Below, in pieces: positions 58,101 to 64,000 of a stretch of 64,000 bases of DNA. Under the pieces are notes generated by a model. That model was not told where the DNA came from, made no database searches, and saw nothing but the letters and a program-made list of their open reading frames with translations. Each line of letters begins with the position of its first letter. The first letter of the stretch is position 1. Both the position numbers and the translations under genes were made by a program. Source of the DNA: Watersipora subatra (taxonomy: Eukaryota > Bryozoa > Gymnolaemata > Cheilostomatida > Watersiporidae); contig NC_088708.1 in assembly GCF_963576615.1 (NCBI RefSeq), positions 66,132,672 to 66,196,671 on the forward strand, given 5' to 3'.

Positions 58101-60307
58101 TTTAGCATTAGAGATGTACATCAACAAGGAAACCTCGGAGTACAGTATTGTTTTAGCCACTAGGTCAGTGTTTAAGAAGCAAACATACAACCGTTTGTAA
58201 AATAACTTCATGTGCCTTTAAATTGCATTGTAATTACATTAATAACAATGCTTGTACTTTCTAAGGCTGTAGTTACAGCAGTCTGGCAGCGGGCTTCCGC
58301 TGACTGTCGCTAATCTCTTCAGATTCCTCACACTTTCAAAGGCTTTCATTCAGCGATTACCATCATTTTTCAAATGAGAAGCATTCGAGTTGGCAACCCT
58401 TCCGCTGTCGATGTTTCTGTGATAAATGGCCATTGAATAGCATACTCATTCCTATGCAGACTCGCTCATTCTCACAGTAACTCTGCCAATTTTATGTCTG
58501 GTCCTTCAGAAAATAAAAGTGGCAATGTGACGGCCCGGGCAGTTTAGTTGATGGATGGGAGTGTATGATGGGACTGGCTGGTGGCTGGTTTGTGGCGCAG
58601 TGAAATCAACCGATTACTAGCCCTTTGCATAGAAGTGATTTATTGAATAATTAGCTAGAGCACAGGTTGGCATGTGTCTTTGTGCTCTCCTCCCAGCTTC
58701 TCTCTCACACTCGTGCATATACATCACGCATTTCCTCTAGCTTATCTCGACGTTCGCCTCATATCCTGTGTTTATCACTATTGAATTCATTCCGAGTTTT
58801 CTATCTCTCATTTTCTTGCTGTGCGATGCTTTCCCGATAAATAGAGTAGCTCTGCTAGCTGGCTGTGGCCTACATTTATATTAGTTAAGTGGCTCACTAG
58901 GAACATGGTGCTACATAGCCTTCATATAATAGAAATCTTGAAAGCTTTTTTCGATTTAGTTCTTGGGGTGTCACATGCAATTATAGCTGATTCCTTACTG
59001 CTGATGAAAAATTTTAGAACAATTTGTTTTGTAACTAGACTGTGTAAAGTGAAAAGCTGAAGTGCAGTTTCATTACCATTTTAATGAAGGACGAAAGATT
59101 GTGCTCCGAATCAGCACATAAATTTTAATCGATGTCGAAGCATATCTGTTTTGGCAAGAATACATTCGAATTACAATAAGAATTTTAATTACGCAAGAAC
59201 CTTATTTTCTTATTGTAGGAAGGTGTTCTTGAGTTGTGGGTTCACTTCACAGATGGTAAAGTCGTACCTCTGTCTACATTTGAAAGACTAAGCTACAAGC
59301 TAGAAATGACAAATGAATCCCCTTCTATATTGCAACTGCCCTCTGACGACTACAAGAAACGATACTTGTTAGTACGGGCTGTTGGCAGTGGACGGGGTGT
59401 TTTAAAGTTTACTCTTCATATGGAGGAGGCTTGCCAAAAAAAATCTTCAAGATATCTAGCCCTTGGATACTCTTATTTAGAGTCAACGTTGTCTAAGCCA
59501 GCAGGTTTATTTGTCAATGACGCCGCCTATCCAAATCAGGAGTCGCGATCTCGTAGGGTAAAGCCTGTACACACTGGAAAACCAATTTACAAAAGTAAAT
59601 CTGTAGAAGTTAATTCAAAGCCGGGGCGTAGTGAGCCCCAGCCTGTACTCGTAGGTCCAGCAGAAAACGGAGAGCACGGTCTGACTCCCTTAGAGACTGG
59701 CATGTTTGTTCTCATGGGTGTCCTAGGTGTTGTCGCCTCCGTTTTTGTCACCAACTGCCTTATTTATGCGTTTAGAAAACATCAACAAAAGCAGAACTTG
59801 AACAGTGAAATTGGAGCCAACAACTCTGATGGTTTTGAGAAGGTAGACGCCGGTTGGGTCTGGTTGAACAGCTCAACTCTAGAGGACAACGCTATTAACA
59901 CATCACCAGAGCCTCTTCTTAGTGACAGAGATTTTCAAAAACGCTGCTCCAGAAGTGACAGTTTACAGTCTAGTCGCTCAAGGCGTAGCAATACGGGCAC
60001 GTACAAGGGCTCCGAGTGCAGTATAAGAATTAGGGTGAATCCCGCTAATTCACTCAATTTACCTGATCTTAGCGACAGCGATGAAGAGGATGAGCTTTAT
60101 TCAGCTCACATGAGTCAGCCAGTAATAAGCATCGAAGAGCCCGAGCTCTCAGAATTTGGAGACACGTTAAGCAGCAGACGAAGGCCATCATGTGACAGTG
60201 TCAGCGATTGTCAGCAGTCATTTATAGAACATGAGCTAGACGAACCTACCAGTCCCGCCTCTCTTACCCAAGAACAGTTTGACAATATGCGTGAAAGCAT
60301 AGCATAA
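39071..60307 (+). CDS. TMEM132: TMEM132 family membrane adhesion protein, nine coding exons
   Basis: Encodes a single-pass type I membrane protein of about 1011 residues, a usual TMEM132 length. Exons: 39071-39140, 40023-40794, 42672-42815, 44799-44985, 48648-48791, 50548-50741, 53343-53592, 57828-58013 and 59219-60307. All are GT-AG with matching phases (1, 2, 2, 0, 0, 2, 0, 0). A signal peptide (CLACIFTAAKG) leads into the cohesin-like and Ig/BIG-like ectodomain. The WYPDV and IKGW motifs lie mid-protein, and a BIG-like strand pattern (LLRGVNPGKTTVKV) spans exons 7-8. The membrane helix is at about 809-834 (LETGMFVLMGVLGVVASVF), followed by basic RKHQQK and the juxtamembrane WVWLN motif seen in the family. 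The cytoplasmic tail is serine- and acid-rich. Vertebrate TMEM132 members are linked to neuronal adhesion; that role is carried over by homology only. Confidence 0.93.
40023..40794 (+). CDS. TMEM132: TMEM132 exon 2
   Basis: A 257-residue N-terminal ectodomain exon with FLVNSILPTRYPV near its start, DPLSLKVSSV, and EWWSSRNIDVYYDI further on. The acceptor is GCTTTTAG and the donor CAG/GTAATT, phase 2. Several N-glycosylation sequons (NIS, NIT, NDS) fit an extracellular location. The apparent ATG 55 bases upstream lies in the intron. Confidence 0.93.
40795..42671. other. TMEM132 intron 2
   Basis: Begins GTAATT and ends GTTTCAG. A 21-bp minisatellite at 41456-42021 occupies nearly a third. The rest has no supported feature. 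Confidence 0.8.
41456..42021. repeat. 21-bp minisatellite, about 27 copies
   Basis: Units of the form GTACAGGAGATGTTAGGCAA plus G, with variants GTCAAG/GGCAAG and AGCAGGTG/AGGAGATG. Divergence rises toward both ends. A period divisible by three keeps frames open on both strands (plus strand repeats VQEMLGK); these are not genes. Confidence 0.95.
42672..42815 (+). CDS. TMEM132: TMEM132 exon 3
   Basis: Encodes VDCGDGLSLKSVES, then WTIRTQRSGGGSIVDIEASL, about 47 residues. Acceptor GTTTCAG, donor CTAA/GTAAGT, phase 2 both sides. There is no internal start and the frame is short; recognised by splice sites and phase between exons 2 and 4. Confidence 0.88.
42816..44798. other. TMEM132 intron 3
   Basis: Begins GTAAGT and ends CCCTTTAG. 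It holds small A/C-rich near-repeats (CAAAGGGTAAATACTA) near 43035-43085 and an AACATCAA/TTGATGTT short hairpin near 44693-44715. No gene is supported. Confidence 0.65.
44799..44985 (+). CDS. TMEM132: TMEM132 exon 4
   Basis: Encodes MQEIVLCEFQVAKSM, KIKWSIQYLARPEDD and HLVAVLK, about 62 residues in the middle ectodomain. The acceptor CCCTTTAG gives the base completing Lys; the donor AAG/GTGTGT leaves phase 0. The IKWSIQY pattern fits the family's I-W-x-V-x-Y strand. Confidence 0.93.
45725..46470. repeat. 10-bp tandem satellite, about 74 units
   Basis: Units ATCATAGAAT and ATCATAGCAT alternate irregularly, with occasional ACCATAG units and an inserted AGGCTATAAT word near 45983, 46058 and 46333. 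Blocks of units recur exactly: 46141-46200 and 46261-46320 are the same 60 bases. This shows a higher-order period of 120 bp in that part. Confidence 0.97.
47866..48150. repeat. 26-bp minisatellite, about 11 copies
   Basis: Nearly identical units of AACAAATACATCATGTAGAA plus CTATGT. Only two units differ by single bases (ATGCATCATG and ATCATATAG). High identity points to recent expansion. Confidence 0.97.
48648..48791 (+). CDS. TMEM132: TMEM132 exon 5
   Basis: Encodes THEMVSLRRFTNSIL, VWVYAIDRSDN and HCYSLKTNVLE, 48 residues, phase 0 both sides. Acceptor CTTTCAG; the donor GAG/GTTGGT is weaker than the others. The V-x-V-Y-A-I-D and C...VL patterns continue into exon 6 as in the family. Confidence 0.9.
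49120..49145. repeat. (AT)n microsatellite
   Basis: About 13 uninterrupted AT dinucleotides. A second AT-rich cluster with duplicated ATATATTAATATGTATTAAT words lies at 49290-49361. Confidence 0.95.
50462..50501. repeat. Perfect 18-bp hairpin with 4-base loop
   Basis: TAAAGATCTGGCCTACAC and its exact reverse complement surround a TTTG loop. It sits 46 bp upstream of exon 6. The stem is too short for a standard microRNA precursor. It may be the remnant of a larger palindromic element, or a structure in the nascent RNA near the 3' splice site. Confidence 0.9.
50548..50741 (+). CDS. TMEM132: TMEM132 exon 6
   Basis: Encodes VSKLCDMIYLSGEV, IALEYGGIKQSVEV, then VWYPDVQMSIKL and LSQIKGWKI. The VWYP and IKGW motifs are among the best TMEM132 markers. 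Acceptor TTTGTAG, donor AAAC/GTATGT, phase 2. Confidence 0.95.
50985..51084. repeat. 50-bp tandem duplication
   Basis: Two copies beginning CAAATATCCATATAAGGG and containing CTCTATATAGGCTAGCATCA, differing at about five positions. Confidence 0.93.
52790..53280. repeat. 22-bp minisatellite with decaying 3' end
   Basis: The first seven or so units, AGATATAGCCCTAGATACTC plus TC, are nearly identical. From 52930 onward they diverge, shorten and lose register. This gradient suggests expansion at the left edge of an older array. Confidence 0.93.
53343..53592 (+). CDS. TMEM132: TMEM132 exon 7
   Basis: Encodes NEVASDNSAVECNLQYQ, then IEVFTKFYSVH, VEVFADVTPYV and LLRGVNPGKTTVKV, 83 residues. Acceptor TGTGCAG, donor AAG/GTGAGT, phase 0. 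The last part is a BIG/Ig-like strand pair that continues in exon 8. Confidence 0.95.
53593..57827. other. TMEM132 intron 7 (4.2 kb)
   Basis: Begins GTGAGT and ends ATCTGCAG. A more GC-rich patch at about 53690-54080 is open on both strands but shows no family motif. A possible imperfect inverted repeat lies at 56727-56788. I see no supported gene. Confidence 0.65.
57828..58013 (+). CDS. TMEM132: TMEM132 exon 8
   Basis: Encodes IVSASGATLATADIRVS, then VDVDRISSNFVSNMAIGVSR and YEQSLSDKLS, 62 residues, phase 0 both sides. Acceptor ATCTGCAG, donor TCA/GTGAGT. It completes the BIG-like fold begun in exon 7 and leads to the membrane-proximal region. Confidence 0.94.
58014..59218. other. TMEM132 intron 8
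   Basis: Begins GTGAGT and ends TATTGTAG. No repeat array or gene is seen in its 1.2 kb, unlike most other long introns here. Confidence 0.7.
59219..60307 (+). CDS. TMEM132: TMEM132 exon 9 (membrane helix, cytoplasmic tail)
   Basis: Encodes 362 residues: EGVLELWVHFTDG, a membrane-proximal linker, a 26-residue transmembrane helix and a tail of about 175 residues. The tail carries WVWLN soon after the membrane, serine/arginine clusters (SSRSRRSN), an acidic DLSDSDEEDE patch and an end rich in charged residues. The acceptor is TATTGTAG; translation enters at GAA, not at the TTG 15 bases later. The stop is TAA at 60305-60307. Confidence 0.96.
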   Translation, partial: EGVLELWVHFTDGKVVPLSTFERLSYKLEMTNESPSILQLPSDDYKKRYLLVRAVGSGRGVLKFTLHMEEACQKKSSRYLALGYSYLESTLSKPAGLFVNDAAYPNQESRSRRVKPVHTGKPIYKSKSVEVNSKPGRSEPQPVLVGPAENGEHGLTPLETGMFVLMGVLGVVASVFVTNCLIYAFRKHQQKQNLNSEIGANNSDGFEKVDAGWVWLNSSTLEDNAINTSPEPLLSDRDFQKRCSRSDSLQSSRSRRSNTGTYKGSECSIRIRVNPANSLNLPDLSDSDEEDELYSAHMSQPVISIEEPELSEFGDTLSSRRRPSCDSVSDCQQSFIEHELDEPTSPASLTQEQFDNMRESIA

Positions 60308-61552
60308 CACCGACACTAGCCTGCCCGCTCATTGAAAATCACTAGGTTATATTTAACATCACATCTGTTAAGCATTTACTTTCTAACCAGCGAATACTGC
60401 CCTTTTCACTGCCAATATTTTTGTATTATAGTCAATTGCTTTATTTTTGGCTGTTGTTAAAAAGCATTTGCTCGTTTGTGCAAAAAGTTTCATTCTGTTT
60501 ACGACTGTTCTTAGATACAGATTGACATCTCTATGAATGCCAGAATATATCTGGGGGAGGTCATTATGTTGGAAATACTCAAGTGTTCTTTACCAGCAAA
60601 AAGCTTTTGTTTTAGCTATCCTCTTATGTTTTCTATCCTTCAATGTTGTTTTCAACTGACTACGAGCTTGCCAATTAATTATTTTCTGTATTTATATGTA
60701 ATTCTAAACTGTTTGTAACCACTTTCATAAGATTTTTGAGTATTTATACATATAGTTTATGGTGTCTATCTATATATTTTAAATAGTAATGTATCAAATC
60801 CTAATTACTTTGTCACACTAATCTTCGAAGGCCACAAGCATTGGAAATATACTAGTTTATATACATTTAGTGCAAGGGGAAGCAACTCTCATGGAGACTG
60901 ACAACATTAACAATATGATTAAGTTATAGACGAAGTCTTTCATCATGTAGATTATATTGGAGAATGAGACTAGAATATGTAAGATATTTGGTAAAGTCTT
61001 ACAGTCAGAAGTACACTGCTGTTTGACTAAAAATTTGGACTAACTAAACTAAAGAACAAGTATGGCCTGTAGAATAAGCAAATTATAAAACAATGAAATA
61101 CACAGAAAAAATAATATGAAAAACTGCGCAACTAAAATTCCATATTTAGAGCATAAACATTTTAAGTAATTCACAAGATGAGCATTACTTCACTGTATTC
61201 TTGATGACTGAACAAGTGAAAAACCTGAGAAATGAATCAAGAGTGTCAACAGTGCTTCCGAAGCACCTGTTTTAGCTCTGGTTTGAAACATGTATATACG
61301 TGACAGCGTAGCAGAAATGAACTTGACACAAACACGAGACGGGGACTCATTCATCTGATACAATATAACAAAAGTCACAGTTATGTGTAATGGAGTTATT
61401 GTACCACTTGTCTAGCACCAATATAATGCACGATATCTTGCCTTTCGCATCATGCTTAAATCAACAAGCGGGGAACCACTAAAAATTCAATATTTCACTC
61501 TCGAGTGATTTGGCACTACCTAGCTAGCGACAAGATCGCTAAAAGTTCGTAC
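60308..61552. other. Convergent 3' flank of TMEM132 and minus-strand gene
   Basis: TMEM132 3' untranslated sequence on the plus strand and probably the 3' end of the minus-strand gene. A minus-strand open stretch at 61190-61378 begins after a possible acceptor (GTATCAG) but does not join the upstream exon in phase, so I do not call it. No clear AATAAA for either gene was placed. Confidence 0.5.
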
Positions 61553-61795
61553 CTATCCACATAATTCTCTCTGTCAGTGTAATAGCTAAAGGGTCTTTCC
61601 TCTGAGAAGTTCTTCACGAATTTCTTGAACATCGACATGACATCCATCTTGTTGGCATCAGGTGTGGATGCTTGCGCTTTTACGGCAGCAACAGGAGTGG
61701 CTGCTTCAGCAGCAGGAAGCGATGGCACAGAATCAGATGGAATGTTATAATCAGTAATATAGAGCACTGCTGCACGGTATGTGGCAAAGGTGAAC
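61553..61795 (-). CDS. Minus-strand gene, last exon seen
   Basis: Eighty codons: FTFATYRAAVLYITDYN, the linker PAAEAATPVAAVKAQA, then MSMFKKFVKNFSEERP and YYTDRENYVD. The acceptor is GTTCTAG. The 3' boundary shown is a possible donor (AG/GTACGA). Alternatively the frame simply runs on for 11 more codons to a TAG at 61516. Confidence 0.6.
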
Positions 61796-64000
61796 CTAGA
61801 ACAGCAGCATTATGCATGCATCATTATATGTAGGCTATATGCAGTTCATGCAGACATAGCAAATGCTAGACTATAGAAGCACCCACTCAAAAGCTTCATG
61901 GACGTGAAGGAGAGGCTCCCCAAAGATCTCTATGTATAACAGAATGGACGGAAAGTTGATGTCAGTTTCGGCTAGCAAATTGTCAATCTGCAACAGAGAA
62001 TATGACAGCAGCAGTCTACCAAAAGAGAACTGTGCCAACCAATAACAGATAGACCAGCAGCAGTCAACAGTAGAGAACAAAACTGCATAAATCTCTAAAA
62101 CAAAGATGGTCGAAGTCTACAGCAGGCAAGATAACCTCAACAGTAATAGGAATATACAAATTCAAACCAAATCAAACGGTTTTGTCCAAATATACACGCA
62201 GTGGTTTTTAACCCTCCACCATATACTCATCTAATACATGCTTCATTTCATGATTGACAGAAAAACTGGTAGGATAACTCCAAATTTAATAAATTTGATG
62301 GTATCCATCACCAGTATTGCACTAGTCTTGAGGAATTGAGCTTACACGTTTTTCATACTCATGTAGACTGTTTGTACCATGTACTATCATTTATAGACTG
62401 TTTGTATCATGTACTATCATGTAGACTGTTTGTATCATGTACTATCATGTATAGACTGTTTGTATCATGTACTATCATGTATAGACGGTTTGTACCGTGT
62501 ACTATCATTTATAGACTGTTTGTATCATGTACTATCATGTAGACTGTTTGTATCATGTACTATCATGTATAGACTGTTTGTATCATGTACTATCATGTAT
62601 AGACGGTTTGTATCATGTACTATCATGTAGACTGTTTGTATCATGTACTATCATGTATAGACTGTTTGTATCATGTACTATCATGTATAGACGGTTTGTA
62701 TCATGTACTATCATGCATGCCAGTGAATAACATTCATAACTGTACATTATTGATATGAAAACACAAGAATAAAGAGTTATCACTACCTACCACAAGAGGT
62801 ATCAGATCATCACTGGAGAGGGGTTCTGCAAACATAAAAAGATCGTAAACTTTTTTGCTCATGATGAAACCACAAATAGCTTGGACTTGGCGATCGCAGT
62901 GTAGGCCCATTCTCAAGAGAGCGGCATCTGGACAACAAACTAAGGGGTGGGTAGGAACTCACCTTGTTGGCTGGCGAGTCTGGAGGCCCAGCTACACATC
63001 TCATCCTACAGTAGGATAATAATTCTCTACAATACTTATCTAATATATGATATCTCATATGCAATACCTTATTTGTGATATTCAACGTGTTGTACGCAAG
63101 GGGTATTTCTTGTTCTGGGATACTCGATTGATCATACCCGATAACCTTGGTGAATTATTGAATAGATATTGTAGACTACTGCATGTTACATGAGTATTCA
63201 AGTACAAGCAACCTTAGCTTCAAAACAAACCAATCAGCTTAAGTGCAGCTGAGGACACTCGGACACATAAAAAAATTGTACTCCTTCACATGAAAAAGAA
63301 ACTGCATATAATCCTTTGAAACAAAACTGCGGATACTTTTTTACAATGAAACTGGACTCATGGTCATTTAAAATGTAATTGGACACAATCATTTAAAGAA
63401 AAACTGTACATACAATACAAAAAGGAGAAACTATCCTCATAATTATTTGAAATTTAAACTGTTAGCTTTGATAAAAACAAGTTATTTAGCAACTTTCTGT
63501 CACGATTAGGAGATTTATTGCAGGTGTTTAGAAATATTACGCCCTGCAAAGGTATGTCAAATATAGAACAAGTTCCTACCAGTAGCACAAGACACAGAAC
63601 CAAGCAGACACAGAAATTACTCAGTCTGATCATTTCAGCAACATGCCAGTTCGTAACAAGACAACTCCAAATTAGTTGTTTGGACTAAAGACAGGTATGG
63701 CAAAGTGTAATACCAATGCACTGCTAACCAATCCTACATACAATGTGTTAGCTCTAAGAAAGAACTTTTCAAGTACAGCTAAGATAGGTTGAACAAGGAC
63801 CAATCAAATCACTCTCACACTCAAGTTGCTGCCAATGAGGAGCTGTTGAGATGAGAGTAATAAAAAGAATAATAAACTAAAAGATAAACACTCACCAAAC
63901 TAAGTTTAAGCATGGATATGAATTGGAGTGGGCAAGTCGCCAGTTTTATTTCACCGAGCCAGCCATTTTTTCTTTGTACCGTGTCAGTCCCTCTAGATTT
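61553..64000 (-). CDS. Unrecognised minus-strand gene, 3' part, at least five exons
   Basis: Exons in transcription order are 64000-63955 (partial at the window edge), 63005-62963, 62927-62791, 61987-61887 and 61795-61553. With these boundaries every intron is GT-AG and the frame is continuous (phases 0, 1, 0, 2). The product begins in view with LEGLTRYKEKMAGS and has hydrophobic, helix-prone segments (AALLRMGLHCDRQVQAICGF, DNLLAETDINFPSILLYIEI). A low-complexity Ala/Pro linker follows, then MFKKFVKNFSEERPFSYY. It reads like the end of a helical-repeat or scaffold protein, but I do not recognise the family. Extra small exons inside the introns cannot be excluded, and the stop codon is not fixed. 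Confidence 0.62.
61887..61987 (-). CDS. Minus-strand gene, internal exon
   Basis: Encodes IDNLLAETDINFPSILLYIE, FGEPLLHVHEAF and two bases of a Glu codon. Acceptor GTTGCAG. The donor GA/GTGGGT is chosen over TGG/GTGCTT four bases later because only the former keeps the frame into the next exon. Confidence 0.62.
61988..62790. other. Intron of minus-strand gene
   Basis: Runs from the donor GTAGGT (minus strand, near 62790) to GTTGCAG. Nearly half is a tandem array at 62364-62714. Confidence 0.7.
62364..62714. repeat. 28/30-bp minisatellite with higher-order pattern
   Basis: Twelve units beginning TAGACTGTTTGTATCATGTA and ending CTATCATG with or without an extra TA, giving 28- or 30-bp lengths. 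A TAGACGG variant marks units 5, 9 and 12, and units 7-9 and 10-12 repeat the same order. The unit frames are open in three staggered plus-strand frames, so the overlapping open frames here are artefacts. Confidence 0.95.
62791..62927 (-). CDS. Minus-strand gene, internal exon
   Basis: Encodes AALLRMGLHCDRQVQAICGF, IMSKKVYDLFMFAEPL and SSDDLIPLV. Acceptor TTGTCCAG and donor GTG/GTAGGT; phase 1 enters, phase 0 leaves. The coding character is the clearest of this gene's exons. Confidence 0.7.
62963..63005 (-). CDS. Minus-strand gene, 43-bp micro-exon
   Basis: Encodes DEMCSWASRLASQQ plus one base, between acceptor CTACTGTAG and donor CAAG/GTGAGT. The following intron is only 35 bp, which is very short. 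Retention of that stretch or a different boundary is possible, but the phase on both sides supports this model. Confidence 0.5.
63006..63954. other. Intron of minus-strand gene
   Basis: AT-rich, with loosely repeated AAACTG/GGACAC words at about 63240-63440. No repeat array and no other exon that I can support. Confidence 0.5.
63955..64000 (-). CDS. Minus-strand gene, exon cut by window end
   Basis: Encodes NLEGLTRYKEKMAGS before a GTGAAA donor, phase 0, which fits the micro-exon at 63005. The exon continues beyond the window. An alternative reading uses the stronger GTGAGT donor at about 63896 in another frame, so the boundary is tentative. Confidence 0.45.

Noticed and set aside
61190-61378. 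A further minus-strand exon ending in RSLVQSSRIQ-like sequence
   Set aside because: It has an acceptor-like GTATCAG, but joining it to the exon at 61553-61795 in phase gives an immediate stop.

Overview
This window is eukaryotic, AT-rich genomic DNA from an invertebrate animal. It carries three split protein-coding genes that can be rebuilt completely from phase-matched GT-AG exons, plus part of a fourth gene. The gene families (Wnt ligand, PNPLA8-type patatin phospholipase, TMEM132 adhesion protein) are animal families. The kilobase-scale introns, tRNA-derived SINEs, hAT elements and many minisatellites suit a lophotrochozoan (for example a mollusc or bryozoan). I cannot fix the phylum by reading alone.

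Layout: 1-6374 is gene-free flank. It holds tRNA-derived SINEs, one of them split by a 400-bp hAT-type MITE, and two degenerate tandem arrays. 6375-23985 (+) is a four-exon Wnt ligand gene of about 374 residues. 23986-26226 is a spacer with local duplications. 26514-37414 (+) is a seven-exon gene for a PNPLA8/iPLA2-gamma-like phospholipase of about 583 residues. Its introns hold a 1.2-kb hAT element with a decayed BED-finger ORF, a 24-bp x 100 minisatellite ending 36 bp before exon 4, an 839-bp foldback element, and a second 24-bp array just after exon 6. 39071-60307 (+) is a nine-exon TMEM132 gene of about 1011 residues. Its introns hold further arrays with periods of 21, 10, 26 and 22 bp. 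61553-64000 (-) is the 3' part of a convergent gene that I do not recognise, again with a minisatellite in an intron.

The three identified genes have no obvious shared pathway: a secreted signalling ligand, an intracellular lipid hydrolase and a single-pass membrane adhesion protein. Nothing suggests co-regulation. The theme that unifies the window is its repeat content, with a different minisatellite family in most long introns. The most unusual feature is in the phospholipase gene. Both 24-bp arrays sit next to exons and are open in the same reading frame as the exon. Each unit of the large array also carries a TTAG that would be a phase-correct 3' splice site. Whether any of this is ever spliced in is untested. 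I found no CRISPR array, prokaryotic operon, rRNA or clearly intact tRNA gene.
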